DNA of 64,000 nucleotides. Origin: Solibacteraceae bacterium. Lineage in GTDB: Bacteria > Acidobacteriota > Terriglobia > Bryobacterales > Bryobacteraceae. The stretch spans positions 1 to 64,000 of the forward strand of contig JAJPJX010000157.1 of NCBI GenBank assembly GCA_021324015.1, written 5' to 3'. The notes beneath the pieces are model-generated. The model worked only from the letters and a program-made list of their open reading frames with translations, made no database searches and was not told where the DNA came from. The position numbers and the translations under genes are program-made. Shown one piece after another: positions 1-8,759 of this stretch (the stretch's first letter is position 1; every line of letters begins with the position of its first letter).

Positions 1-2
1 GA

Positions 3-98
3 TCCTACGGCTTTCGCACCTATGAGGCCATGGAAATCGCGCTGTATCACAACTTGGGACGATTGCCGGAGCCAGAATCAACCCACAGATTCTGCTGA
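3..98 (+). pseudogene. C-terminal tail of a transposase (ISL3-like?)
   Basis: The first 32 codons read [25 protein letters not shown] and then stop. This resembles the C-terminal tail of transposases found in acidobacterial genomes; the ISL3 family is my best guess from memory and is tentative. The rest of the gene lies left of the window, so an intact 5' part cannot be excluded. The IS630 remnant on the opposite strand begins within about 15 bases of the stop, so one element has probably inserted into or deleted part of the other. Confidence 0.4.
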
Positions 99-111
99 GG
101 AGGCCCACATC

Positions 112-775
112 CATGGCCGCAAACAGGGACGTGACTCCATGCCGCTCGTAATCATGCGACTGCCGCGCGGGGACTCCCGGCGCCAGCGGCAGAATCGGCT
201 CGGTCCGATTCAGGGCCTGGACCTGGCTCTTTTCATCCACGCACAAAACGATCGCCCGATCCGGCGGGTTCAGGTACAAGGCCACGATGTCCCGCACCTT
301 CTCCACAAATTGCGGGTCTTTGGAGAACTTTAAGTTCTCCACTCGATGCGGCTGCAATCCGAAAGCATGCCAGATCCGCACGATGGCGTTCTGCGATAGC
401 CCCATCTCCTGGGCCATGAGGCGGGTGGTCCAGTGGGTGCTGTTGGACGGCATCGATTCCAGCGTTTTGGTGACGACCTCCTCAATCTGTTGATCCGTGA
501 TTTTTACGCGGCGCGCCGACCCGCGGCTCATCCAGCAGACCGTCCCGCCCAAACTCCCGAAATCGTTCCCGCCATTTGCCGACGGTAGCGCCGCTGACGT
601 GCACCTTCCGCGCCACCTCGGAATTGTTCATCCCCTGTTCACAACCAAGCACGATGCGGGCGCGCATAGCCATGGCCTGCGCCGACTTCGGCCGACGCGC
701 GATCATGTGCAATTTCTCGCGATCCTCCGCTTGGATCTCCAGAGGCTTCTTGGGCCGTCCTGTGCGCATACCCAA
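112..775 (-). pseudogene. IS630-family transposase, frameshifted and truncated
   Basis: The N-terminal part (775 down to about 500, starting MGMRTGRPKKPLEI) is the HTH region typical of IS630 transposases, with a segment [20 protein letters not shown]. At a run of five A's on the coding strand near 505 the frame must shift by +1 to continue as [16 protein letters not shown] and through the DDE half ([16 protein letters not shown], then [13 protein letters not shown]). Residues after AAMDV, including the last catalytic acidic residue, are absent. Some IS630 members express a fusion by programmed frameshifting, but the missing 3' end makes this copy inactive either way. Confidence 0.75.
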
Positions 776-824
776 GTATGCGGCCGAATCAGGATTTATT
801 CAACGTATTTCTCGCTCAGGACAC
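112..824 (-). mobile_element. Remnant of an IS630-family insertion sequence
   Basis: The body is an IS630-type transposase reading frame on the minus strand. The transposase-proximal end is recognisable at about 800-824, where GTGTCCTGAGCGAGAAATAC reads on the minus strand and is followed outward by TA at 825-826, the dinucleotide IS630 elements duplicate. The other end is missing: homology stops after the motif AAMDV at about 112, so the distal third of the transposase and the left terminal repeat are gone. It abuts a different transposase tail on one side and a broken hydrolase gene on the other. Confidence 0.7.
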
Positions 825-826
825 TA

Positions 827-1212
827 GACCACCGTTATAGTCTCTCGCCGGCGGACAAAGCGTACCTAGCAACCCTGTGGGCAAGGCCGACGATCTTCTG
901 CAGAAAATGAACTCCCGACCGCCGATAGCTGCCTGCGACCGGTGCCGAGACTTCGCGTCCCGCTTTGCCACCGTGAACCCCGTGAGGGGACTGTTTACTA
1001 GGCCGGTGATCACCCTGCATACTACGGCGGAAGGCCTGGCAGAAATCAACAATGAAGGGTATTATCGCGACGCCGTGCAAGCGAGGGGGTGCTCGCAATA
1101 CCTGGCCCAAGCCTTTGTGACCGGGGTGGGCCAATGCGCCTTCACGGCCACACAGATCCTCACGACCCTGGCGGCAATGTGGAATCCTTGCCGCTACGTA
1201 CATAAAAGATAA
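827..1212 (+). pseudogene. 3' remnant of an alpha/beta-hydrolase gene
   Basis: From about 842 the plus strand reads LSPADKAYLATL in one frame, then in another frame DDLLQKMNSRPPIAA and, further on, TRPVITLHTTAEGLAEINNE and AFVTGVGQCAFTATQILTTLAAMWN before a stop at 1212. The pattern matches the C-terminal part of secreted alpha/beta hydrolases, where the usual motifs are LHTTGDGLV and GVGHCxFT. Both catalytic positions are changed here (Asp to Glu with shifted context, His to Gln), at least one frameshift is needed, and the 5' part is cut off at the IS630 end. It is a decayed gene rather than a short functional one. Confidence 0.55.
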
Positions 1213-1288
1213 ACAGGTCCATATACCCTTGACGGCAAATGTGCCATATGGGACCATTGCGCTGGGAAATACAGCATAGGAATACCGC

Positions 1289-3115
1289 ATGCAGAATTAT
1301 CCCTCGTACCGCAGAACGCCACTGGGCCTCTGGGCAGTGGTGCTGCTGATGTGGGCCGTCCTGGCCCCCGTTCAAGCTCAAACAACTTTGCAGGGACAAC
1401 TGGTGTTGCGCCCTCTTTCCAACGACGATATCGCGGCCTACACACTTCCCGCCAGCACCCAGCGATCAGGGGGACTGTCGACCGTGGGACTCGGCCAACC
1501 TGCCTACCTGGAAGCTCAGGTGAGCAACAGCATAGCCGCCAAGGACATCGCCGGCGTGGACTGGGCGCTGACCAGCAAACCGTCCAGCTCCAAGGCAACG
1601 CTGGTGGACGACCCGCTGGGACCCAAGGTGCCCAGTTTTGAGCCCGCCGATCAGGCGGCTTTCCTGGTGGCGGGCCGAAAGATGCTCAGGCCCGACGTGG
1701 CGGGCATCTACAAGGTGATGGCCACGATTACCGCCAGCAACGGCGCCACCCTTACCGAGACAACGATGATCACCGCAGCCACCTACGTCGGCATTCAGAC
1801 GTGCGCCCGCTGCCATGGCGGAGGACCGGCGGGGACAGACTGGTCGATGGCACAATCCTGGTCCAAAACCAGCCACTCCACGATCTTCAAGGACGGCATC
1901 AACGGAGTAGCCAGCGACCACTATGCCGTCTCCTGCCTGGGTTGCCACACCGTGGGATACGACACCGATCCCGCCGCAGCCAACGGCGGATTTGACGACG
2001 TAGCGAAGCAGTTGAACTGGACTTTTCCGGCCACCATGGCGCCCGGCAACTGGGACGCCCTGCCGGATGCGTTGAAGAACGTCGGCAACATCCAGTGCGA
2101 GAACTGCCATGGACCGGGCAGCACACACGTGGCGAACGGCGGCGACCCCCGGCTGATTTCGATCAGCTACGCTTCGGGCGATTGCGGCCAATGCCACGGC
2201 GCCATGAGCCATCACTTCAAGATGGGCGAGTGGGTCAATTCCGGACACGCAGTGACCACCCGGGATCCGTCCGGTCCGGGGCGTGAAGGTTGCGTGGGCT
2301 GCCACACCGCCGGCGGCTTCATTGCCAAGATGAAAGGGCAACAGATCGTTAATACGGACTACAACGCCATCAACTGCCAGACCTGCCACGATCCGCACGG
2401 CCGGACTTCGCCCGACAACACCGCGCACCTGGTGCGCAGTGTCAACCCGGTAACCCTGGCGGATGGCACGGTCATCCAGAATGCCGGGGCCGGCGCGCTG
2501 TGCATGAACTGCCATCAGAGCCGCCGAAACGCCGCGCAGTACGTGGCGACCACGGCGGGGAACTCGCATTACGGCCCGCATAGCGGCCCGCAAGCCGACA
2601 TGCTGGCGGGGACCAACGGGTTCACCTATGGCCTGTCGCTCCCCAGTTCCGCGCACGGCGACGTGACCGAGGATTCCTGCGTGCATTGCCATATGCAGGT
2701 GGTGGATGCGACCGACGCGGCGTTCACGCATGCCGGCGGCCACACGTTCCGCGCGAGCTGGGCGGACACCAACAACGCGAAGCACGACCTGGTGAAGGCG
2801 TGCCAGGGGTGCCACGGCCCGGACATCACCTCGTTCGACTTTCCGCTCATCGACTATGACGAAGACGGCAAGATTGAAGGCGTGCAGACGGAGGTGCAGC
2901 ACCTGCTGGATCAACTCTCCACCCTGCTGCCGCCGGCCGGCAAGCCCAAGACCTCGTTAGCGATCGATTCCACATGGACCCAGCCTCAGTTGCAGGCAGC
3001 TTACAACTGGCTGTTCGTGCAGAGCGACGGCAGCCGGGGCGTCCACAACATGGCGTACACAGTGGCTCTGCTCAAAGCTTCCATCACGAACCTGGGCCAC
3101 ACGCCCGGCAAGTAA
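1289..3115 (+). CDS. Secreted multiheme (nonaheme) c-type cytochrome
   Basis: A 608-residue exported protein with a Sec signal (residues 1-31, ending APVQAQ). Nine CxxCH heme-binding motifs follow: CARCH at 172-176, then CLGCH, CENCH, CGQCH, CVGCH, CQTCH, CMNCH, CVHCH and CQGCH. Between the signal and the first heme lies a heme-free region of about 140 residues with a beta-rich look. Such proteins carry electrons across the periplasm or at the outer membrane; the partner is unknown. It stands alone: pseudogenes and a 76-bp gap precede it, a strong stem-loop follows at 3125-3149, and the next gene is convergent. AGGAA about 8 bases upstream supports the start. Confidence 0.9.
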   Translation: MQNYPSYRRTPLGLWAVVLLMWAVLAPVQAQTTLQGQLVLRPLSNDDIAAYTLPASTQRSGGLSTVGLGQPAYLEAQVSNSIAAKDIAGVDWALTSKPSSSKATLVDDPLGPKVPSFEPADQAAFLVAGRKMLRPDVAGIYKVMATITASNGATLTETTMITAATYVGIQTCARCHGGGPAGTDWSMAQSWSKTSHSTIFKDGINGVASDHYAVSCLGCHTVGYDTDPAAANGGFDDVAKQLNWTFPATMAPGNWDALPDALKNVGNIQCENCHGPGSTHVANGGDPRLISISYASGDCGQCHGAMSHHFKMGEWVNSGHAVTTRDPSGPGREGCVGCHTAGGFIAKMKGQQIVNTDYNAINCQTCHDPHGRTSPDNTAHLVRSVNPVTLADGTVIQNAGAGALCMNCHQSRRNAAQYVATTAGNSHYGPHSGPQADMLAGTNGFTYGLSLPSSAHGDVTEDSCVHCHMQVVDATDAAFTHAGGHTFRASWADTNNAKHDLVKACQGCHGPDITSFDFPLIDYDEDGKIEGVQTEVQHLLDQLSTLLPPAGKPKTSLAIDSTWTQPQLQAAYNWLFVQSDGSRGVHNMAYTVALLKASITNLGHTPGK

Positions 3116-3124
3116 ACGGCAACC

Positions 3125-3149
3125 GGCGGCGGCTCCCGCAGCCGCCGCC
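3125..3149. terminator. Stem-loop between convergent genes
   Basis: GGCGGCGGCT pairs perfectly with AGCCGCCGCC across a 5-base loop. It sits between the cytochrome stop at 3115 and the convergent kinase stop at 3166, so it could serve both. There is no U-tract, so intrinsic termination is not certain. Confidence 0.4.
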
Positions 3150-3165
3150 ACCTCAATCCGAACTG

Positions 3166-3849
3166 TCAGAGAGTTGCTCTGGCAACCGTTTTCCAGAGGC
3201 GACAGCCTCCCCGGAAGGCGTTGGAGTTGTCTCCCAATTTCGCTCCGGCGGGGGCGGTCTTCAGGAGTTTGGCGTTGCCTCCCCCCAGGACCACATAGTC
3301 GGCCTGAAGGGCGGCTTTGAGTTTCTTGACCACGTCGGCGACGGCGCTGCGCCACTTCTTCTTGCCCAGGCGGAGGAGGCCGGCGCGGCCCACGTAGTCT
3401 TCATAGGTGCGGCCCTTCTTGTAGGGCAGGTGGGCCAATTCCATGGGCTCCAGGACGCCATCCACGATGAGGGCCGAGCCGAGGCCGGTGCCCAGACCGA
3501 GGAAGAGCATGCGGCCGCCTTCGTAGCTGCCGAGCGCCTGCATGGCGGCGTCGTTGATGACACGTACGGGGCGGCCGAAGGCCTTGCGGAAATCGAAGCC
3601 CACCCAGCCGGGACCGAGATTGTGCGGCTCGGTCACCGGCCGGCCGTGAAGCACCGGGCCGGGATAGCCGATGGACACGGCATCGTATTGCCAGCCGGCG
3701 ACCGCGCGGCGGACGGCGGCCGCCATGCGGACGGGGGTCAGGTCCGGCCCGGATTCGATCTTGACGGCAGTCCGGCGGCCGGTGGCCAACAGCTTGACGT
3801 GGGTGCCTCCCACGTCGATGACCAGGATTTTCCGGGGTTTCTTTTCCAT
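3166..3849 (-). CDS. ROK-type sugar kinase, polyphosphate-glucokinase-like
   Basis: A 227-residue soluble kinase of the ASKHA/ROK fold. The phosphate-1 motif is DVGGTH at residues 12-17, the catalytic Asp is D100 in VINDAAMQAL, and the adenosine-side glycine motif is LGLGTGLG at 117-124. The family phosphorylates glucose with ATP or polyphosphate; the overall look and the absence of the ROK zinc motif favour the polyphosphate-glucokinase branch. It is somewhat shorter than most ROK proteins. It lies just downstream of the SDR gene on the same strand (14-bp gap), so the two are probably co-transcribed. The phosphoryl donor is not deducible. Confidence 0.8.
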   Translation of the reverse strand: MEKKPRKILVIDVGGTHVKLLATGRRTAVKIESGPDLTPVRMAAAVRRAVAGWQYDAVSIGYPGPVLHGRPVTEPHNLGPGWVGFDFRKAFGRPVRVINDAAMQALGSYEGGRMLFLGLGTGLGSALIVDGVLEPMELAHLPYKKGRTYEDYVGRAGLLRLGKKKWRSAVADVVKKLKAALQADYVVLGGGNAKLLKTAPAGAKLGDNSNAFRGGCRLWKTVARATL

Positions 3850-3863
3850 CCGCCGCGAGCCCT

Positions 3864-4634
3864 TCAGGTTTCCTGCAGCTTGCGCGTGAGGCGCCGCACC
3901 AGGGCGCGGGGCGCCAGGCGCACGGATTCGACGCCCACCCGGTTCATGACACCGGGCACCACCAGCACCTGGCCGCGCATCATTCCGCGATAGCCGGCCT
4001 CGGCCGCCTGGCGGGCACTCATCATGCCTAGCAGCTTATCGCGCACCAGGCGGGTGTTTTCAATGCGCGCGCGTTTCTGGAACTCGGTGGCGGTGGGGCC
4101 GGGGCACAGGGTGGTCACCGTTACGCCAGTGCCGCGCAGTTCCTCCGCGATCGCTTCGGTGAAGGAAAGCACGAAAGCCTTGCTGGCATAGTAGATGGCC
4201 ATCAGGGGGCCGGGCTGGAAGGCGGCGGTGGAGGCCACGTTCAGGACGCGGCCGGCGCGGCGCTCCAGCATGCCGGGCAGAAAGAGCTTGGTGAGATGCA
4301 CCAGCGACGTCACGTTGACCTGGATCATGTCGAGTTCCTGGCGCAGGTCGTTGGAGGCGAATGGCCCGCAGAGGCCGAACCCGGCGTTGTTCACCAGGCA
4401 ATCGGCGGCGCGCACCTGTTCGAAAAGGAACCAGGGGGCCTGGGGCTGGCTGAGGTCCGCCGGAATGACGCGCACGGCGGCGTGCGAGAGAGACTGCATT
4501 TCGGCGGCGACTCTTTCGAGGCGCGCGGCATCGCGGGCCACCAGCACGAGCTCATATCCGTCCCCCGCGAACAGCCGGGCGAGCTCGTAGCCGATGCCGG
4601 CAGTGGCCCCGGTAATAAGTGCGGTCTGAGACAT
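3864..4634 (-). CDS. Short-chain dehydrogenase/reductase
   Basis: A 256-residue classical SDR. The NAD(P)-binding glycine motif TGATAGIG is at residues 8-15, the NNAG motif at 82-85, the catalytic Ser at about 135, and YYASK at 148-152 supplies Tyr and Lys. The pattern resembles the DltE/YqjQ-like subgroup of broad-specificity SDRs, but the substrate cannot be told. It is followed closely by the sugar kinase gene and is divergent from the MgtC-like gene at 4756. Confidence 0.85.
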   Translation of the reverse strand: MSQTALITGATAGIGYELARLFAGDGYELVLVARDAARLERVAAEMQSLSHAAVRVIPADLSQPQAPWFLFEQVRAADCLVNNAGFGLCGPFASNDLRQELDMIQVNVTSLVHLTKLFLPGMLERRAGRVLNVASTAAFQPGPLMAIYYASKAFVLSFTEAIAEELRGTGVTVTTLCPGPTATEFQKRARIENTRLVRDKLLGMMSARQAAEAGYRGMMRGQVLVVPGVMNRVGVESVRLAPRALVRRLTRKLQET

Positions 4635-4755
4635 AAGCGCTGGCTCTCCCCAGGCCTGGAGAATCCAGCCCGAGTGTAACAGATGCCGTGCTGGCCTGTC
4701 ACGCCGCGCGGTATGCTAAGACCTGCGAGAAAGCCCAGGCCGCGCGCCCCACACT

Positions 4756-6021
4756 ATGCTGCAGAACCTGTATCACTGGCTGCCACCCGAGGGCGTCAAG
4801 ATTCTGCTGGTGCTGTTTCTTTCCTTTCTGGTGGGCCTGGAGCGAGAGGAGCGGAAGGGGGCCGGCGACCAATATCTTTTCGGTGGCGTGCGCACGTTTC
4901 CGCTCATCGGGCTGATCGGCTACAGCATGGCGCTGCTGTTCGGATCGGAATGGCTGCCGCTGACGGTGGGCTTCGCGGTGGTGGGCGGGTTCCTGATGCT
5001 TTCCTACCGGCACAAGCTGCAGGCGTACGGCACGGCGGGCGTCACCTCGGAAATGTCCGGCCTGACGACCTTCCTGGTGGGCGCGCTGGTATACCGCGAG
5101 CAGTTCTGGATCGCCACAACGCTGAGCGTGGCCAGCATGCTGCTGCTAGAGCTGAAGGGGGCGCTCGAAAAGCTCACCCGGCGGATCGAGCCGGACGAGG
5201 TGCTGACCTTCAGCAAGTTCCTGCTGCTGACCGCGGTGGTGCTGCCGGTGCTGCCCAACCAGGATTTCGGCCCCTTCCAGATCAATCCGTTCAAGACCTG
5301 GCTGGTGGTGGTGGCAGTGAGCACGATTTCCTACGGCAGCTACGTGATTCAGCGGCTGACCAAGGAGCAGGGCGGCGTGCTGCTGGCGGCCCTGCTGGGT
5401 GGGGCGTACTCCTCGACGGTGACCACGGTGGTGCTGTCCCGCCGGGCGGGCCGCGAGAACCGGCCGCACCTGTTCGCCGGGGGCACGCTGATGGCTTCCG
5501 GGGTGATGTATGTGCGGCTGGCGGCGCTGGTGGGGATGTTCAACGTGAGCCTGCTGGCGCGGCTGGGGCTGCCGCTGGCAGCGCTGGCGGTGGCGGCGAC
5601 GGCCGCGGGGTGGTTCTGGTCGCGGTTGCCGGACCCCAGCGAGCAGAAGATCGCGCGGGAATACGTCTCCCGGAACCCGCTGGAACTGGGCGCGGCCGTG
5701 CTGTTCGCGCTGTTCTTCCTGGCGATGGTGGTGGCCACGCACCTGACCGTGCAATACCTGGGCAACGGCGGCGTCTACACGCTGGCGCTGATCATGGGAG
5801 TGACCGACGTGGACCCCTTCATCATGGGAATGACGCAAACGGCCGGGACGGCCACGCCGCTGACGGTGGCGGCGGCGTCCATCGTGATCGCCGCAGCCAG
5901 CAACAACCTGGTAAAGGGAATTTACGCGCACGCGATCGCGGACCGGCAGACGGGCAGGCAGAGCCTGGCGCTGCTGGCCGCGCTGGCACTGGCCGGGCTG
6001 GCGCCGCTGTTGTGGATATGA
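4756..6021 (+). CDS. MgtC/SapB and DUF4010 family membrane protein
   Basis: A 421-residue polytopic inner-membrane protein. The N-terminal half has the MgtC/SapB signature (FLVGLEREERKG near residue 26 and GGVRTFPLIGLIG near 44) and the C-terminal half is DUF4010, with a dozen or so hydrophobic segments in total. MgtC-like proteins are linked to Mg2+ limitation and acid survival in other bacteria; the role of the DUF4010 fusion is unknown. It is a single gene, convergent with rho (32-bp gap). Start assigned at the first ATG giving the complete MgtC domain. Confidence 0.85.
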   Translation: MLQNLYHWLPPEGVKILLVLFLSFLVGLEREERKGAGDQYLFGGVRTFPLIGLIGYSMALLFGSEWLPLTVGFAVVGGFLMLSYRHKLQAYGTAGVTSEMSGLTTFLVGALVYREQFWIATTLSVASMLLLELKGALEKLTRRIEPDEVLTFSKFLLLTAVVLPVLPNQDFGPFQINPFKTWLVVVAVSTISYGSYVIQRLTKEQGGVLLAALLGGAYSSTVTTVVLSRRAGRENRPHLFAGGTLMASGVMYVRLAALVGMFNVSLLARLGLPLAALAVAATAAGWFWSRLPDPSEQKIAREYVSRNPLELGAAVLFALFFLAMVVATHLTVQYLGNGGVYTLALIMGVTDVDPFIMGMTQTAGTATPLTVAAASIVIAAASNNLVKGIYAHAIADRQTGRQSLALLAALALAGLAPLLWI

Positions 6022-6053
6022 GCGAAAGCCTCCCCGAGGCAAGGGGACGTGGG

Positions 6054-7439
6054 TTACGAACCGCTCATGGAGGCCAGGAATTCGGCGTTGTTGCGCGTCT
6101 TGGCGAGCTTGTCGAGCAGCAGTTCCATGGTCTCGACCGGGGAGAGCGGCGTCAGGACCTTGCGCAGGATCCACACGCGGTTGAGCTCTTCCTTGGGCAG
6201 CAGCAGCTCTTCCTTGCGGGTGCCGCTCTTGTTGATGTCGATGGCCGGGAACACGCGCTTATCCACCAGCTTGCGGTCCAGGTGAACTTCCATGTTGCCG
6301 GTGCCCTTGAACTCCTCGAAGATCACGTCGTCCATGCGGCTGCCGGTGTCGATCAGGGCGGTGGCGATGATGGTCATTGAGCCGCCCTCCTCGATGTTGC
6401 GTGCGGCACCGAAGAAGCGCTTGGGGCGCTGCAGCGCGTTGGAGTCCACGCCGCCGGAGAGGATCTTGCCGGAAGCCGGAACGATGGTGTTGTAGGCGCG
6501 CGCCAGGCGGGTGATGGAGTCCAGCAGGATGACCACGTCGCGCTTGTGCTCGACCAGCCGCTTGGCTTTTTCGATGACCATCTCGGCCACCTGCACGTGG
6601 CGGGCGGCAGGCTCGTCGAAAGTGGAGCTGATGACTTCACCCTTGACGGAGCGCTGCATGTCGGTGACTTCCTCGGGCCGCTCGTCGATCAACAGGACGA
6701 TCAGGACGATTTCCGGATGGTTGGCTGTGATGGAGTGGGCGATGGACTGCAGCAACATGGTCTTGCCGGTGCGGGGCGGCGAGACGATCAGGCCGCGCTG
6801 TCCCCTGCCCAGGGGAGTCAGCAGATCCATGACGCGGCCGGAGTAATTCTCGCGCACGGTTTCCAGGCGCACACGCTCGTTAGGATAGAGCGGCGTCAAG
6901 TTGTCGAAGAAGATTTTGTTGCGGGCTTCCTCGGGGGGCTCGAAGTTGATGGCGTCGACTTTGAGCAGGGCGAAGTAGCGCTCGCCCTCCTGCGGCGGGC
7001 GGATCTGGCCGGAGATGGTGTCGCCAGTGCGCAGGTCGAAGCGCCGGATCTGGGAGGGGGAGACGTAGACATCGTCGGGCCCGGGCAGGTAGTTGTACTC
7101 GGGGGAGCGCAGAAAGCCGTAGCCTTCCGGAAGGCATTCGAGTACGCCCTGGGAGAAAATCAGGCCGCTTTTTTCGGCCTGGGCCTCGAGGATGCGGAAG
7201 ATCAGGTCCTGCTTACGCAGGCCGGCGGCTCCCGCCAGGCCGAGTTCCCGCGCGACCTGGTTCAGCTTCTGAATGCTGAGGTCCTTGAGAGCACCCAGGT
7301 TCAGGGTCTGCGCCTGGCGCGGAGGGGGCGGGGGCGGAGGGGGCGGCGCAGGCGCTTCCGGCGGATGGTTTCCGGGATTGGCTGCGGTGGGGACTGCCGG
7401 TTCGGCGGGTTGTTCGGTTTTGTTGGGATTTTTCTTCAC
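6054..7439 (-). CDS. rho: Transcription termination factor Rho
   Basis: A 461-residue hexameric RNA helicase that ends transcription at C-rich sites. After a low-complexity N-terminus comes the Rho_N domain (about 45-87), an OB/CSD RNA-binding domain (about 90-165) and the RecA-type ATPase with Walker A in PPRTGKT at 221-227 and the [15 protein letters not shown] segment. The first 44 residues are unusual: Pro/Ala-rich with nine consecutive prolines at 32-40, which would need EF-P for smooth translation. It appears monocistronic, with a leader of about 120 bp before the MaoC gene. Confidence 0.97.
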   Translation of the reverse strand: MKKNPNKTEQPAEPAVPTAANPGNHPPEAPAPPPPPPPPPRQAQTLNLGALKDLSIQKLNQVARELGLAGAAGLRKQDLIFRILEAQAEKSGLIFSQGVLECLPEGYGFLRSPEYNYLPGPDDVYVSPSQIRRFDLRTGDTISGQIRPPQEGERYFALLKVDAINFEPPEEARNKIFFDNLTPLYPNERVRLETVRENYSGRVMDLLTPLGRGQRGLIVSPPRTGKTMLLQSIAHSITANHPEIVLIVLLIDERPEEVTDMQRSVKGEVISSTFDEPAARHVQVAEMVIEKAKRLVEHKRDVVILLDSITRLARAYNTIVPASGKILSGGVDSNALQRPKRFFGAARNIEEGGSMTIIATALIDTGSRMDDVIFEEFKGTGNMEVHLDRKLVDKRVFPAIDINKSGTRKEELLLPKEELNRVWILRKVLTPLSPVETMELLLDKLAKTRNNAEFLASMSGS

Positions 7440-7564
7440 AGGATCCTCTCTCAGACAGCCGGGAATTGCGTCTTGCTATCTTGGAAGGAATTACAGTCAG
7501 GGCCGGAGGATATGGCCCCAAGATTTGAGTATAGCAGCAAATCGGGGCGGCGGTCTCCGGCTGG

Positions 7565-8026
7565 TCAAGCCGGGTACACGCGAATCAGCCATTCGGCGAA
7601 CAGGGCGGGCTTGGGGGCGCCCTCCAGTTCCACGGTGACGGCCCAGAGGAGCTGTACGGCGTCCTCCACGATGGTGAGCCCCTTGAGGGTGAAGCGGGCC
7701 CGGATACGCCCGCCGGCGGGCACGGCCTGGGGAAAGCGCACGCGGTTGAGGCCGTAGTTGATCTTCATGCGGCAGCCGCCGATCTCGAAGGCTAGCGCCG
7801 AGAGATGGCTGAGCAGAGAGAGGGTGAGGAAGCCGTGGGCGATGGGCACGCCGTAAGGCGATTCCTTCCGCGCGCGTTCCACGTCCACGTGGATCCACTG
7901 GGGGTCCTCGATGGCGTCGGCAAAGTGCTGGATGCGCGCCTGCTCGACGGAGATCCAAGGGCTGACGGCCACCTCCTGACCCAGCAAGGGGCGAAGTTCA
8001 TCGACGCCGGCGAAGAAGCGGGGCAT
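7565..8026 (-). CDS. MaoC-family hydratase (hotdog fold)
   Basis: A 153-residue protein with the (R)-hydratase motif: D41 and H46 in DPQWIHVD, followed by AHGFLTLS at 63-70. MaoC/NodN-like enzymes hydrate trans-2-enoyl-CoA. The length is normal for a stand-alone family member. It is the last gene of a minus-strand run (small helical protein, phosphotransferase, histidine phosphatase, MaoC) with gaps of 3, 4 and 12 bp, which points to one operon acting on acyl-CoA or related substrates. Confidence 0.85.
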   Translation of the reverse strand: MPRFFAGVDELRPLLGQEVAVSPWISVEQARIQHFADAIEDPQWIHVDVERARKESPYGVPIAHGFLTLSLLSHLSALAFEIGGCRMKINYGLNRVRFPQAVPAGGRIRARFTLKGLTIVEDAVQLLWAVTVELEGAPKPALFAEWLIRVYPA

Positions 8027-8038
8027 AACAGAGGATGC

Positions 8039-8755
8039 TCAGCGAAAGGTGCGCAGGCGCGGCTCATCCAAATGTGCCACGCCGTTGAAAGTGAATAGGG
8101 TGAGGTCGCGCTCGTGCAAGCGCATAGTGGTGAGCGCGGAGTTGTACATCACGCCGGCCACACGCATGAGCTGGCCGTTGTGCACGCCCAAGGCCATGCC
8201 CAGCCAGATGGCGATGGGCATGGCGGAGGTAAAAACGGCTACGGTCTCGCCGGAGCGGCGGCCGGCCAGGGTCTCCAGTGCGCCGCAGACACGCGTGTGA
8301 AACTCGAGCCAGGATTCCGCGCGGGTAGGATAGCGGCCCTCCATCCAGGCGCGCATCACCAGCGTGTCGCAGTGCGTCCAGGAGCGGTGCTCGGCGGCTT
8401 GATCGTCCGCCAGCCGGTCCAGCAGTTCGGTATGGAGGCGGTGAAACTCGGGGTCCTCGGCGCACATCACGGGGGCCAGTTCCTCAAAGACAGCGGTGAG
8501 ATCGAACTCGCTCCAGTGCGGATCGTGGATAGGCGGCGGCAATTCTAGGCCGGCCTCGCGGTAGGCGCGGCAAACCTCAGCGGCGGTCTGGCGCTGGCGC
8601 TCCAGGCCGCCCGCGTAGACGGCGTCGAAGCACACCTTCCGCGCAGCCAGGTGGCGGCCCAGGAGGTAAGACTGTTCGCGCCCCAACGCGGAGAGGGTGT
8701 CGTAGTGCTGGCGCAGGCCGGCCTGGCCGTGCCGGATGAGATAGAGGGAGCTCAA
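8039..8755 (-). CDS. Histidine phosphatase (phosphoglycerate mutase-like)
   Basis: A 238-residue protein with the catalytic LIRHGQ motif at residues 6-11 and a matching C-terminal part (GETVAVFTSAMP), where the usual His of the second motif appears as Ser-Ala. The best start is a TTG at 8755: it gives the full N-terminal strand, has GAGAGG about 7 bases upstream, and sits 4 bases after the stop of the preceding gene. Reading further upstream would run into the phosphotransferase gene. The altered second catalytic site may mean weak or changed activity. Substrate unknown. Confidence 0.8.
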   Translation of the reverse strand: MSSLYLIRHGQAGLRQHYDTLSALGREQSYLLGRHLAARKVCFDAVYAGGLERQRQTAAEVCRAYREAGLELPPPIHDPHWSEFDLTAVFEELAPVMCAEDPEFHRLHTELLDRLADDQAAEHRSWTHCDTLVMRAWMEGRYPTRAESWLEFHTRVCGALETLAGRRSGETVAVFTSAMPIAIWLGMALGVHNGQLMRVAGVMYNSALTTMRLHERDLTLFTFNGVAHLDEPRLRTFR

Positions 8756-8759
8756 ACGG

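Noticed and set aside
1466-2914. Long minus-strand reading frame opposite the multiheme cytochrome
   Set aside because: No domain, low-complexity His/Arg/Val composition; it is the antisense shadow of a clear cytochrome gene.
4683-6380. 565-codon frame overlapping the MgtC/DUF4010 gene and rho
   Set aside because: Runs across two convergent real genes; Gly/Arg/Ala-rich frame noise.
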